The notes: generated by a model from the sequence alone, not told the origin. 64,000 nt of DNA from an uncultured Methanomassiliicoccus sp. (GCA_905203995.1 CAJKXZ010000002.1:62001-126000); one strand, 5' to 3'; shown: positions 15,259 through 24,843, counted from the first letter of the stretch. Translations and numbers: made by a program.

Positions 15259-16340
15259 AGGAGACCCCCGTCAACAATTTCGCGGATGGTGTTTCCCAGC
15301 TCAGAGGGAATGATTTTGGTCGCACCCATCACTGCGGCATGGGTGTTTATTTCACCAATGGAATATTCAAAACCACGGTCGATATAATTCCTAATTTCTC
15401 GTGGTTGATCGGTGACTAAAATATCATCTTTTTTGAGATTGGGTATGATATGCGGCAATCCTGCGATTATGCGCAGATCGGCATTGGATGCCTCTAAGCT
15501 CTGTGAACAAATATCACCTAATACAGGGTATTCATCCAAGCCACCGGTGATTTTAATATTATTAATTCCACAAGCAGAAAGATCATTGTGAATATCCTGA
15601 GCATAGCGACGAATACGTGGAAGTCCAACATCTAATGCAAGATTGCCGATGTATTCAGTGCTGCCACCTAGTTTGGATTGCGCATAATCAACTGCTTTGA
15701 TGAGATCGGCAAAGCCATAGGCAGTTTCTTTTTTAGCATTGATCGCCACAGTCACTTTGCCACCATTTTTTAAAGTATTGACGATCCGCATAGCTGCTGA
15801 CAACTTAGTAGCACCAGTGTGCGGTTCCAGATATTCTCTACTAGTCAGGCCTTTTTCTCTTTCGATGAGAGTGGCACGTTTGAGAATTGCAATTTGGCGG
15901 TCAGCTTCTTCCTGACTAATGATGCCCCCCTGAGCGGCTACCTCTAGAGTTCTAATAGCTCCAGAAGTATTAGGGCCAGAGCAACCGTGAATATCGACAC
16001 AAATAACTTTAGCTTGTAAATCAGTTTTTTTTACGGCCCCATCTAAATTTTCCCCAATAATCATTGAAGAACAGGTCCCGACTACACCAATTAAGTTAGG
16101 CGCATAATGAGAATCGATGTGCTTAAGAATTCTAATTAATTTTTCTTCAGCTCCAAAGATTAAATCGTTTTCTTCCATGCCTGTGGTCATTACTCTAACG
16201 CCCGCTTCTTCTAGCCTCCGAGACGGCATGAAACCACAACCGGCGGGCCCGTGAATGAGAACGACGTCGGCATCTAAATCGCGCAGAGTGTACATCGCGG
16301 CGACAATCGGATTGGGCCGTGGATGAAGGATGTCATTCAC
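15255..16340 (-). CDS. cfbD: Ni-sirohydrochlorin a,c-diamide reductive cyclase, NifD-like subunit (CfbD)
   Basis: CfbD is the catalytic partner of CfbC. It is a shortened NifD/BchN-like protein of about 361 aa. It has N-terminal Cys in 'GPAGCGFMPSRR', 'GTCSSMIIGENLDG', and conserved 'DIHGCSGPNTSG' for cluster binding. The start is GTG 16340: AAAGGAGGG lies 6 nt upstream, and the upstream extension to 16364 would read through that Shine-Dalgarno sequence. The GTG overlaps the stop of cfbE. Together with cfbC it completes the reductive cyclase. Confidence 0.93.
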   Translation of the reverse strand: MNDILHPRPNPIVAAMYTLRDLDADVVLIHGPAGCGFMPSRRLEEAGVRVMTTGMEENDLIFGAEEKLIRILKHIDSHYAPNLIGVVGTCSSMIIGENLDGAVKKTDLQAKVICVDIHGCSGPNTSGAIRTLEVAAQGGIISQEEADRQIAILKRATLIEREKGLTSREYLEPHTGATKLSAAMRIVNTLKNGGKVTVAINAKKETAYGFADLIKAVDYAQSKLGGSTEYIGNLALDVGLPRIRRYAQDIHNDLSACGINNIKITGGLDEYPVLGDICSQSLEASNADLRIIAGLPHIIPNLKKDDILVTDQPREIRNYIDRGFEYSIGEINTHAAVMGATKIIPSELGNTIREIVDGGLL

Positions 16341-17626
16341 AGATATCCCTCCTTTGTGCAACACATGAGTGTGGCGTGTTTTCCCCGGACATCGGTGAAG
16401 CCATCAATACGCCGGAAGCCGGGATTGTCAAAACCGGGCATATTCATCAAATATTGACCAGTAACACAGTTATCGGCCGATAAAAGTGCATTCACTTCTT
16501 TCAAATCTAATTTCTCACACACTTTGGCATTTACGGGATCAAGAGCGACACCGATATCGGTTTGTGCGTAATAATCTTCCAAAGTTTTAAGATTCCAGGC
16601 GATTGAACCAGCACTAACACCGGGATTGCGTTCGATGATGCGGTACCAACCTTTCTCTTTAAGCACCTCGCCACGACCGGGAACGCCATTGAAAGAAGCT
16701 AAGGAAGAAACTGCTTTATCCATATCTAATTTCAAAGCATAAGCGCAGCCAAGAGCGGTTGAAAGAGCAATGAGGTAACTAGGAACAAGGTAAGACCCCT
16801 GTAACTTAACCTCGTATGATTTTTCAGGGGTAATTACCTGGGCTCTAACTTGTTTACCAAGAACTAACTTATCCGGCAAGATTAATTGAACATCGCCACC
16901 ACCAAAAGTAACGGTCTTTACACCTTGCAACACATGTGGTGCCCAGAGATTTGTCTCTTCATGTGGATAAACAACAATATCCCGGGCAGAAGCGATCATT
17001 TGTACCTTACCATCAAATGCTTTCTTGGTGCCAGCGGCGATAGCATAGTTATTGCCTAAAGAAGTAATAGCTGCGATATTAGCTAATCCAGTACCGCCTA
17101 AGCTGACTTCAAAAATACCAATGTCTACATCAAGTTCAGACTTAGAAATATCTAAGATTGCCGGTGGGGCAATGCTGACTTTATCTTTAAGAATGACAGT
17201 ACCCTCGGTACTGACTATTCCCCGACCACGGCTAGTATGCAAGAGTACTTTCTTACCACAGGCAACGAGGATGTGTGCAAGAATGTGGCATGCAGAAGTT
17301 TTTCCCCAAACACCAGTTATTTCTACAGTGGGAAAATTAAATGAGGCCAGCTGGCCAACTGCCTCATGTGATGTTAAACGTTTTACCAGTTTAGCTTTTC
17401 CAATGTAGGAATCAGGACAATGAATTGGCAGAATGCCTAAATCAAATGTGCGAGCAGGAGCAGCATCTAAGACCTCTATCCCACAGCTAGTTAGTGAATT
17501 CTTAACTTCCTCACTAGCAGTGTGATAGACATCCACTGCAGTAACTTCACATCCTCTTTGTGCATACTCCTTGGCCAGAATCTCACCGCCATGGGTAAGA
17601 TCTAGAACAAGGACGTTACCATTCAT
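16337..17626 (-). CDS. cfbE: Coenzyme F430 synthase, Mur-ligase-like (CfbE)
   Basis: CfbE closes the final carbocyclic ring of F430 from 15,17(3)-seco-F430-17(3)-acid using ATP. It belongs to the MurC-F fold. An N-terminal Rossmann-like part (1-95) is followed by the ATP site 'EITGVWGKTS' (about 103-112), central-domain residues around 'FEVSLGGTGLANIAAITSLG', and a C-terminal domain ending with 'ALDPVNAK' and 'MNMPGFDNPGFRRIDG'. Length is 429 aa. It lies between cfbA and cfbD with a 4-bp overlap on one side and direct abutment on the other. Confidence 0.92.
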   Translation of the reverse strand: MNGNVLVLDLTHGGEILAKEYAQRGCEVTAVDVYHTASEEVKNSLTSCGIEVLDAAPARTFDLGILPIHCPDSYIGKAKLVKRLTSHEAVGQLASFNFPTVEITGVWGKTSACHILAHILVACGKKVLLHTSRGRGIVSTEGTVILKDKVSIAPPAILDISKSELDVDIGIFEVSLGGTGLANIAAITSLGNNYAIAAGTKKAFDGKVQMIASARDIVVYPHEETNLWAPHVLQGVKTVTFGGGDVQLILPDKLVLGKQVRAQVITPEKSYEVKLQGSYLVPSYLIALSTALGCAYALKLDMDKAVSSLASFNGVPGRGEVLKEKGWYRIIERNPGVSAGSIAWNLKTLEDYYAQTDIGVALDPVNAKVCEKLDLKEVNALLSADNCVTGQYLMNMPGFDNPGFRRIDGFTDVRGKHATLMCCTKEGYL

Positions 17627-18013
17627 TTACATCCTTTCCTTAACCCGGTCGGCAAGGATCTGTGCAATCCTTTCATCTTCACCAATTGGATCGCAGTACT
17701 TCAGTGTAACCTGCTTGTCGCCTACCATGATTTGTCCATCCTTAGAACCAAATGGTATGCCAATAGCGAGTGGAATGTCTTCCGTAAGATGCATGCCAGA
17801 AGCTAAAAAGCAGGGCTGCACAAAGATAGTATCTACACCTTGTGATACTAACCACTTCATACCCTCATCGATTGTTGGTGTGTTTATCTGCATATAAGCA
17901 GGTGTAACTGGGCCGAGACCCATATCTTTCATTTTCTCAGCAGTAAAATCGACTACCTTTTTGTTGTAATCCAATTTACTTCCGTGTCCAATAACTAATA
18001 CTCCACTTTTCAT
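17627..18013 (-). CDS. cfbA: Sirohydrochlorin nickelochelatase (CfbA)
   Basis: CfbA inserts Ni2+ into sirohydrochlorin, the committed step to F430. It is the short archaeal form of 128 aa, half the length of bacterial CbiK-type enzymes, and acts as a homodimer. Metal-binding histidines are seen in 'VLVIGHGSKLDYN' near the N-terminus and 'ASGMHLTEDIP' (about residue 77). It may also insert Co2+ for cobalamin. It starts the cfb run. The 100-bp gap to hemD holds a small hairpin (18035-18050) and a TATA-like element near 18066-18075, so an additional promoter is possible. Confidence 0.93.
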   Translation of the reverse strand: MKSGVLVIGHGSKLDYNKKVVDFTAEKMKDMGLGPVTPAYMQINTPTIDEGMKWLVSQGVDTIFVQPCFLASGMHLTEDIPLAIGIPFGSKDGQIMVGDKQVTLKYCDPIGEDERIAQILADRVKERM

Positions 18014-18114
18014 TTTTATATCCCCTTTTTGTCACGTGCCTTTCGGCATGGCTGAAATAGATCACGTCTATTAAATCTTTCAGGCTCCTCAAACATTTCT
18101 TAAAATCAAGAAAC

Positions 18115-18903
18115 TCAGATAGTAGACTTGTTCAGCAGAGATGCAAGCGATTCCAGCATCGCTGGATATGTTGCGTCTGGTGGAACGATATCGACTCTGA
18201 TTCCCAGAGACTCTAAGCGTTCTTTGGTGGGGTACCCGATAGCTGCCACCGTTGCTGAATTTATATGATCGATCGCTTCCTTCGACAGTTCACAAACCGT
18301 TTCGATGAATGAAGATGCAGAGAGTGCAGAAGTAAAGGCAAAGGCGTCAATTTTACCAGCCAGAGTCATTTCAGCAAGCCGAATCATTTCTTCATCTTTC
18401 AATTTAACCAAACGGTAAACAGGCACATCCACAACCTTAGCTCCGGCTTCGGTAAGTCCCTGTGATAAAAGGCCGTCGCCATGATCAGATCTTAAAATGT
18501 AGATCTTCTTACCTTTCACTTCTCCTGCTAAAAGTTCCACTAATCCTCTGGAAGAATATTCAGAAGGTGTTTCAAAAACATTGATGCCCATGCGGGAAAG
18601 CGCTTTGGCACTTACAGGGCCGATAGCGATTACTTTAACAGAAGAAAGCAGTTGGATGAATTTTTCCTGCGACAGATGATCAGCCGCTAAGGAACACATT
18701 GCTTCAGCACCATTGGTACTGGTGATTATTAAATAATCAATAGTATTATTTGTCAAATTATTTATAAATTCATCAAACAATGTAGATTTATTAAAGAGAA
18801 TCTCTACTGGTGACGCACAGATTGGATTGAAACCGGCTGCTATTGCCATTTGCTCGGATTCCTGCAGACGGTTTTTAGGACGCATCACCGCAAGTGTCTT
18901 CAT
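18115..18903 (-). CDS. hemD: Uroporphyrinogen-III synthase
   Basis: HemD cyclises hydroxymethylbilane with inversion of ring D. The sequence is weakly conserved, as usual for the family, but has the two-lobed pattern: 'TSTNGAEAMCS' (about 60-70), 'KVIAIGPVSAKALSRMGI', 'FAFTSALSASSFIET', and 'ATVAAIGYPTKERLESLGI'. Length is 262 aa. The start overlaps the cobA stop by 4 bp. Its place between hemC/cobA and cfbA supports the call. Confidence 0.88.
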   Translation of the reverse strand: MKTLAVMRPKNRLQESEQMAIAAGFNPICASPVEILFNKSTLFDEFINNLTNNTIDYLIITSTNGAEAMCSLAADHLSQEKFIQLLSSVKVIAIGPVSAKALSRMGINVFETPSEYSSRGLVELLAGEVKGKKIYILRSDHGDGLLSQGLTEAGAKVVDVPVYRLVKLKDEEMIRLAEMTLAGKIDAFAFTSALSASSFIETVCELSKEAIDHINSATVAAIGYPTKERLESLGIRVDIVPPDATYPAMLESLASLLNKSTI

Positions 18904-19655
18904 CGCAGTTCCTCCAGGAGTTCATGCAGTACAGCTACCTTGCCAACAACAACTACGGCTGGTGCGGTGATTTTATTGGCCTCACAGGCATCAGCTATCG
19001 AGCTAACATCCGCCAGGATGGAACGTTGTGCAGGGGTTGATGCGGAGTGAACTACCGCCACCGGCATAGCCGGGTCCATACCAAAATCAGTGAGTTTTTG
19101 CATGGTCTCCCGCAGATTAGAAACGCCCATCATAATGACCAATGTTCCTTTCGTTTTAGCCAGAGCTTCCCAATCTACGGCTTCAGCGTTGCCATCTTTA
19201 GAATGACCAGTAACGAATGTAACATATGATGCATAATCGCGATGAGTTACGGGAATACCCGCAAGCGCTGGTCCCGCAATTGCTGAAGTTACACCAGGAA
19301 CTACTTGCACAGCCACACCTGCAGCAATCAGTTCTTGTGCTTCTTCACCACCGCGACCAAACATGAAAGGATCGCCTCCTTTCAGCCGAACAACGACTTT
19401 ATTTTCTTTAGCTTTTGAAACTAATATTTGGTTGATTGAATCCTGTTCTGCTTTGTGGAAGCCGCCTTTTTTACCAACGTCAATCAATTCTGCTCCTTCT
19501 TTAGCTTCTTTCAATAAATCAGAACCGGCTAGCTGATCATAAACAATAACATCAGCAGCTCTCAGAAGCTCCAATCCTTTTACAGTTATCAGTTTAGAAT
19601 CGCCAGGACCGGCGCCAACTAGGTAGACTACGCCTTCAGACATCTTATTCACCAT
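18900..19655 (-). CDS. cobA: Uroporphyrinogen-III C-methyltransferase
   Basis: CobA uses two SAM molecules to make precorrin-2, the branch leading to siroheme, cobalamin and F430. Motifs are 'VYLVGAGPGDSKLITVKG' at the N-terminus, 'RLKGGDPFMFGRGGEE' (about 88-103), and 'VVPGVTSAIAGPALAGIPVTHR'. Length is 251 aa from ATG 19655 (overlapping hemC), or 247 aa from ATG 19643. The fused dehydrogenase domain of HemA supplies the next step. Confidence 0.93.
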   Translation of the reverse strand: MVNKMSEGVVYLVGAGPGDSKLITVKGLELLRAADVIVYDQLAGSDLLKEAKEGAELIDVGKKGGFHKAEQDSINQILVSKAKENKVVVRLKGGDPFMFGRGGEEAQELIAAGVAVQVVPGVTSAIAGPALAGIPVTHRDYASYVTFVTGHSKDGNAEAVDWEALAKTKGTLVIMMGVSNLRETMQKLTDFGMDPAMPVAVVHSASTPAQRSILADVSSIADACEANKITAPAVVVVGKVAVLHELLEELR

Positions 19656-20487
19656 CGATACCGCGGCGCAGTTCAGCCGCTATAGATTTTATATCATTTT
19701 CTGAATTAACTCTTTGAGAAATTCGCACAATCCGTTCCTCAGAAACAGCAACGGCAGTTACGAATGATCCTTCTTCAGTAGCATGAATGCCTACCGGGAT
19801 CGAACAGCCTGAGCCCAGTTCACAAAGTATTTTTCTTTCAACATCCACATCTTTTCTAGTGGCCTCGTCATTGAGCTGAGCGAGTCTTTCCCGATAAGGA
19901 GAATTTTTTGCACAGACAACCGCAATGGCTCCTTGTCCAGCTGCCGGAACAAAAACGTTGGGATCTAGAATATGATATTTTTCCTGCAGATGAAGTCTTT
20001 CTAAACCTGCCCGTGCGAGAATGATTGCATCATATTCACCACGTTTCCATTTATCAAGTCGGGTGTGCACATTGCCGCGGAGATCTTTTATTTCAATATC
20101 AGGCCGAATGTGGTGCAGAATAGCTGCACGACGAACGCTGGAGGTTCCTACTACTGCACCCTGAGGAAGTTCTTCTAAGGGAACATCTGACAATAAGACG
20201 TCTTCGATTGGTCCTCGTGGTAAAACAGCAACTAGCATTGTTCCTTCCGCATCTTCGGAGGGCATGTCTTTGAGACTATTCACAGCTAGATCGATTTCCC
20301 CTGAGACGATCATTGCATCCAGTTCTCTAACAAAGGCGCCAAGGCCAAACGAACGCAGCGGTTTGTCGGTTATCCGATCCCCGGAAGTGCTGATCTTTTT
20401 AACTTCAATATCTTCTCCTGCCAATAACGAAATCACCGTATTGGTCTGCGCCATCGCTAAAGAACTGCTCCGTGTTCCGATAATCAC
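19645..20487 (-). CDS. hemC: Hydroxymethylbilane synthase
   Basis: HemC polymerises four porphobilinogen units. Residues include 'IGTRSSSLAMAQT' at the N-terminus, 'VNSLKDMPSE', 'GTSSVRRAAILHHIRPDI', and the dipyrromethane-cofactor Cys in 'LGSGCSIPVG'. Length is 280 aa, slightly short of bacterial HemC because the C-terminal domain is reduced. It overlaps hemL by 4 bp and cobA by 11 bp. Confidence 0.93.
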   Translation of the reverse strand: MIIGTRSSSLAMAQTNTVISLLAGEDIEVKKISTSGDRITDKPLRSFGLGAFVRELDAMIVSGEIDLAVNSLKDMPSEDAEGTMLVAVLPRGPIEDVLLSDVPLEELPQGAVVGTSSVRRAAILHHIRPDIEIKDLRGNVHTRLDKWKRGEYDAIILARAGLERLHLQEKYHILDPNVFVPAAGQGAIAVVCAKNSPYRERLAQLNDEATRKDVDVERKILCELGSGCSIPVGIHATEEGSFVTAVAVSEERIVRISQRVNSENDIKSIAAELRRGIDGE

Positions 20488-21761
20488 ATTAGCACCTCGG
20501 ACATGACTTTAGCAAAAGCTTCTGCAGTCTTTTCGACATCCGCGGAAGTGTGGGCAGTGGAAACAAAACTAGTCTCGTACTGTGAGGGGGGAATATAGAT
20601 TCCCTCATCTAATAGACCATGGAAAAGTTTCATGAAAGCTGCGGAATCACAGGTCAATGCATCGGCATAATTCTCTACCGGTTTGGCAGTCAAGAACATT
20701 TGAAAGAGTGAGCCGATACCCTGCACTTGATGAGGAATTTTTAGCTCCTGGGCAACTTTACCCAGAGAAGTTCTCATTAATTCACCTAATGAATTTAAAT
20801 CATCATAATTTATCTTTTCTAAAGATTTTATAGTTGTGATACCGGCGCACATCGATAAAGGATTACCGGCAAAAGTTCCTGCCTGATAAACTGGGCCGCT
20901 GGGAGAAATCGAAGACATGATTTCTGAAGAAGCACCGAAGACTCCAATCGGCAGGCCACCGCCAACGATTTTACCCAGGGTAGTGATATCAGGCTGTACC
21001 GCAAAATATTTCTGAGCGCCACCCAAAGATAATCTGAAACCGGTGATTACTTCATCAAAGATTAATAGCGCATCATTGGCCGTGGTGAGCTCCCGCAATC
21101 CCTGAAGGTAACCGTCTTTGGGAAGAATTGGGCCAGTATTGCCCATAACCGGTTCAGTAATTAATGCAGCGATTTCACCGGGATTAGCTTTGAAGGCTTC
21201 TTCAATAGCATTTAAATCATTAAATGGTACTAAAATAGTATTTTTAGTAGATTCCTCGGGAATGCCAGCAGAGTTAGGCACACTATGAGTTAATGCGCCT
21301 GATCCAGCTTTCACCAGCACAGTGTCATGGGCCCCATGAAAACCTCCTTCCATTTTGATGATCTTTTTCCTGCCCGTATAACCTCTGGCAAGCCTGATCG
21401 CATGCATTGTGGCTTCAGTTCCTGTGCTAACTGGCCTTAGCATTTCAATCGAGGGAAAATGTTTGCAGATCAACTCTGCAAAATCAATCTCTAATTCAGA
21501 AGGTGCACCAAAAATGGTGCCATTGAATACTTGTTTTGATACTGCTTCGGCGACAGCGTTGTTAGCGTGTCCCAAAATTAAGGGGCCAAAGGCCATACAG
21601 TAGTCAATGTACTCATTATCGTCCACATCATAAATCCGGCTCCCTTTTCCGTATTTTATGAAACGTGGATAGGGTTTAAAGGCCCTGACCGGCGAGGATA
21701 CTCCACCAGGAAGCAGAGTAGATGATTTTTCATACAATTCTTGCGAACGCTTAGAGTTCAT
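20484..21761 (-). CDS. hemL: Glutamate-1-semialdehyde 2,1-aminomutase
   Basis: HemL is a PLP enzyme that converts glutamate-1-semialdehyde to 5-aminolevulinate. The PLP-binding Lys is in 'TLGKIVGGGLPIG', and other class-III aminotransferase motifs are 'RPVSTGTEATMHAIRLARG' and 'ALLIFDEVITGFR'. ATG 21761 (GGAGGG upstream) gives 425 aa and overlaps the hemB end by 11 bp. The longer frame from 21788 adds residues not seen in the family. Confidence 0.94.
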   Translation of the reverse strand: MNSKRSQELYEKSSTLLPGGVSSPVRAFKPYPRFIKYGKGSRIYDVDDNEYIDYCMAFGPLILGHANNAVAEAVSKQVFNGTIFGAPSELEIDFAELICKHFPSIEMLRPVSTGTEATMHAIRLARGYTGRKKIIKMEGGFHGAHDTVLVKAGSGALTHSVPNSAGIPEESTKNTILVPFNDLNAIEEAFKANPGEIAALITEPVMGNTGPILPKDGYLQGLRELTTANDALLIFDEVITGFRLSLGGAQKYFAVQPDITTLGKIVGGGLPIGVFGASSEIMSSISPSGPVYQAGTFAGNPLSMCAGITTIKSLEKINYDDLNSLGELMRTSLGKVAQELKIPHQVQGIGSLFQMFLTAKPVENYADALTCDSAAFMKLFHGLLDEGIYIPPSQYETSFVSTAHTSADVEKTAEAFAKVMSEVLM

Positions 21762-22731
21762 TAATTCCCTCCGCAATCTCTTTGGCAAAGTAGGTGATGA
21801 TCATGTCGGCACCGGCCCTTTTAATGGCCATGATTGATTCTTGAATTGCCCTTTGACGATCCAGCCACCCGTTCTGAGCAGCTGCCACGATCATTGCGTA
21901 TTCACCACTTACTTGGTAGGCGGCAATCGGCACTTCATATCTCACTCTCGCTTCACGGATCACATCGAGATAGGGCATAGCAGGTTTTACCATCAGAATA
22001 TCGGCACCTTCTCTGAGATCTGCTTCCATCTCTCTGAATGCTTCCCGCAAGTTAGCAGGATCCATCTGGTGTGTACGCCGGTCTCCAAAGGAAGGTGTGC
22101 TGTCAGCAGCTTCCCTGAATGGGCCGTAAAAAGCTGAAGCATATTTAGCAGAATAAGCCATAATCGGCGTATTAAGGAAGCCATTGTCATCAAGAGCAGT
22201 ACGCATTGCCGCGACCTGGCCATCCATCATTCCTGAAGGCGCTACCATGTCAGCGCCAGCTGCTGCTTGACTTACCGCAGTCTGTGCATAGAGCTCAATG
22301 GTTGGATCATTATCGACAATTTCTCCCGCAAGAACACCACAGTGTCCATGAGAGGTGTATTCACAAAGGCAGAGGTCAGTAATTACAGTCATGTTGGAAA
22401 TTTCCTTGATAGCCCTTGTCGCTTTCTGCACAATGCCATCTTTGACCCAGGCACCGCTGCCCTGTTCATCTTTATGGGCAGGAATACCAAACAAGAGAAT
22501 TGCATTGATCCCTAAATCTTGCAGGGAAGCTGTTTCCTCAGCAATCATCTCCAAAGGATAGGCTATGACCCCCGGCATGGAGGCAATTTCACGTGGTTCG
22601 CTGATCGTTTCATCAACAAAAATAGGGTAGATCAGATCAGATGTGCAATAGGAAGTTTCACGGACTAAAGACCTGATGGTCGGATTAATCCGCAGCCTTC
22701 GAAGACGATTTCCTGGTAGAATTTTCATCAC
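21751..22731 (-). CDS. hemB: Porphobilinogen synthase (ALA dehydratase)
   Basis: HemB condenses two 5-aminolevulinates. Schiff-base lysines are seen in 'AYSAKYASAFYGPFR' and 'MVKPAMPYLDVI', followed by 'YQVSGEYAMI'. A Zn-type cysteine cluster is present around 'TDLCLCEYTSHGHCG' (about 119-133). Length is 326 aa. The 5' end overlaps hemA by 47 bp. The start is GTG 22731 or ATG 22728, with AGAGGTGAT directly before or overlapping it. Confidence 0.94.
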   Translation of the reverse strand: MMKILPGNRLRRLRINPTIRSLVRETSYCTSDLIYPIFVDETISEPREIASMPGVIAYPLEMIAEETASLQDLGINAILLFGIPAHKDEQGSGAWVKDGIVQKATRAIKEISNMTVITDLCLCEYTSHGHCGVLAGEIVDNDPTIELYAQTAVSQAAAGADMVAPSGMMDGQVAAMRTALDDNGFLNTPIMAYSAKYASAFYGPFREAADSTPSFGDRRTHQMDPANLREAFREMEADLREGADILMVKPAMPYLDVIREARVRYEVPIAAYQVSGEYAMIVAAAQNGWLDRQRAIQESIMAIKRAGADMIITYFAKEIAEGINEL

Positions 22732-24553
22732 CTCTTAAACAAAATATGTCGCTGACGATCTCAAGCATTTCAAAATTACCATTTCTAGAAGCTTCTTTCA
22801 AACTTGATGTGATATCAGCCAGAAACTTATTTGACAAGGAGTCGCAAAAGTCTTCTAAAACTTGATCGGGATCTTTTGTACATCCTTTCAACCGGCATTG
22901 GGCTTTCCTGAGTTCCCGGTTTTTTATTGCATCAAATTTAGTATACAATTTGCCCAGCAGATCGTTAGCTTTTAATTCCCGGATTTTAGAGTCCAGATCC
23001 GATAATTCCTTATCAATAATCAATTCTGCATTTTTTATTTCTGCTCTTCGTTTGAGAATGTTTTCTTCAGCCAATTCTCGGAGACCGTCGATGTCATAAA
23101 GTTCAACTCCTGGCACTGTAGCGGCTTCCGGATCCACATTACGTGGAAAACTTACATCAATAACAATCATCGTCCGTCCTTCTCGAGACTCCATTGCTTT
23201 AAGGAAGTGCTCTTTTTTAAGGACATTGTGGGCTGCCGCGGTGGCACATAAAACTACATCAGCATCTTTCAAATAATCAAGAAGATTATCAAATCTGACT
23301 GCCATCCCATTCAAGCTGAAAGCTAATTCAACGGCGTGAGAGTAAGTACGATTGGAAACGAAAACGGTCTTGGGGTTCTTTCCCAAGAGGTGTTTTGCAA
23401 TGAGCGAAGCGGTTTCACCAGCACCGACGATGAGAACCGTCTTATCCGAGATATCACCAAATTTCAATTCAGCGAGTTCTACAGCGGCTGAACCCACGGA
23501 AACAGAGCCTTTGTTGACCTTAGTTTCAGTTCTCACCTTTTTACCAGCAGAAATTGCCTGCCTAAAGATGACGGATAATACTGCACCGGTTACACCTTGA
23601 GATTCAGAGAGATCGTATGCACTTTTGACCTGCCCTAGAATTTGATCTTCACCGATAATCATTGATTCAAGACCGCAGGATACTCTGATCAGATGTTTCA
23701 CGGAATCTTTCCCAGTGAGATATTGTACCAAATCGTTGCCTGTACCAAAAGGGATGTAAGAATTGACTAAATTCTCCAATGCTTTTCTCGAAGCTTTCGG
23801 ATCATAGGTGGAGATGTAGGTTTCAATCCGATTACAGGTTTTAAGCACAACAGCTCCACTGACTCCTTCTAGATTATAGACTGCATCAAGTATTGTTTGG
23901 GCATCGGTCTTTCCTAAACTGTCAATGGTGGACATTTCAGTCTGTTTGTGAGTGATGTGCGCACTGATGACCGTCTCGATACCAAAACTACCAGCACTCC
24001 AGGCTGATGGATCTTCTAACACTTCACGCAGAATTTTTTCCCGTTCTTTCTGATCGGGAACTGTTTTCTTCAATTCTTCCCGCAACTGCCGCTGGAAGTC
24101 AATCATTTTGTCATACTTTTCATCAAGATATTGATCCAACCAGACTTTGAGATATCGTGACATGGCAGGACTATTGCCATAAGTCGAAACGGCCACTGAA
24201 TAATTATTTCGTTTAACGAGTGAAGGAATAAGAAACGATCCGGGTGCATCCGAACGGTTGTAAGGTTTGCCTGCCAATTCTGATCGCTTCGCGATGAAAT
24301 CATTGACGCAGGGATCTGCCGCAGCAACTACTAGATCAGATTTTGCAATCCACTCATCTGCTACCTCAAAAATATCGGCTGTAACTAATTCAAAAGTAGT
24401 GCTGGAGAAATTCTCGTTAAAGTCCTTACTGACTACAGTAACATCAGCTTCTTCTCCAAAATAGGAAGCTTTTCTGTATCCCACATTCCCTCCTCCAAAA
24501 ACAGTAACTTTCTTGGACTTTAAATCGAGATATAACGGTAGCATGATACACAC
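22685..24553 (-). CDS. hemA: Fused precorrin-2 dehydrogenase and glutamyl-tRNA reductase
   Basis: Two enzymes lie in one 622-aa chain. Residues 1-~170 form a siroheme-synthase N-domain (CysG-N/Met8-like) with NAD site 'TVFGGGNVGYRKASYF' and 'NRSDAPGSFLIPSLV', which oxidises precorrin-2 to sirohydrochlorin. Residues ~190-600 are glutamyl-tRNA reductase with the catalytic Cys in 'LKTCNRIETY', 'SCGLESMIIGEDQILGQVK', NADPH site 'LIVGAGETASLIAKHL', and the C-terminal dimerisation helices. The fusion ties the first step of tetrapyrrole synthesis to the step that makes the CfbA substrate. It is the first gene of the hem/cfb run. Confidence 0.93.
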   Translation of the reverse strand: MCIMLPLYLDLKSKKVTVFGGGNVGYRKASYFGEEADVTVVSKDFNENFSSTTFELVTADIFEVADEWIAKSDLVVAAADPCVNDFIAKRSELAGKPYNRSDAPGSFLIPSLVKRNNYSVAVSTYGNSPAMSRYLKVWLDQYLDEKYDKMIDFQRQLREELKKTVPDQKEREKILREVLEDPSAWSAGSFGIETVISAHITHKQTEMSTIDSLGKTDAQTILDAVYNLEGVSGAVVLKTCNRIETYISTYDPKASRKALENLVNSYIPFGTGNDLVQYLTGKDSVKHLIRVSCGLESMIIGEDQILGQVKSAYDLSESQGVTGAVLSVIFRQAISAGKKVRTETKVNKGSVSVGSAAVELAELKFGDISDKTVLIVGAGETASLIAKHLLGKNPKTVFVSNRTYSHAVELAFSLNGMAVRFDNLLDYLKDADVVLCATAAAHNVLKKEHFLKAMESREGRTMIVIDVSFPRNVDPEAATVPGVELYDIDGLRELAEENILKRRAEIKNAELIIDKELSDLDSKIRELKANDLLGKLYTKFDAIKNRELRKAQCRLKGCTKDPDQVLEDFCDSLSNKFLADITSSLKEASRNGNFEMLEIVSDIFCLRGDENSTRKSSSKAAD

Positions 24554-24759
24554 TTGAAATTTTTACAAGGATGTATTATCCTACTTCTATATGAGTCTTG
24601 GTAATACCATACCAAATGAGAAAGTCGTAGTGATATTTTCTGGAGGATTGGAAACCACAGCCAGACATCCATCGGAAATAGCAGAAAAGAAAGTCCCATG
24701 GCGATCTCTGAGATCTAAAGAAAATAATAGATGATTAAACCATAAAAGAAAGAGAATGG

Positions 24760-24843
24760 TGCAAGGGATGGGATTTGAACCCATGAACCGCTAAGGACGG
24801 GATCTTAAGTCCCGCGCCGTTGGCCAAGCTTGACTACCCTTGC
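24760..24843 (-). tRNA. tRNA-Leu (anticodon UAA)
   Basis: The 84-nt type-II tRNA reads 5'-GCAAGGG...CCCTTGC-A-3' on the minus strand with a 7-bp acceptor stem. The anticodon loop CUUAAGA gives UAA, there is a long variable arm (about GUCCUUAGCGG), and the T-arm is GGGTTCAAATCCC. CCA is not encoded. A TATA element lies about 27 bp upstream. Confidence 0.95.

Noticed and set aside
14482..16340. Nitrogenase genes nifH/nifD
   Set aside because: The NifH- and NifD-like proteins are short and lie between cfbB and cfbE, which identifies them as the F430 reductive cyclase.
24587..24784. Minus-strand ORF overlapping tRNA-Leu
   Set aside because: It runs into the tRNA gene, and has no ribosome-binding site or conserved look; it is a chance frame.
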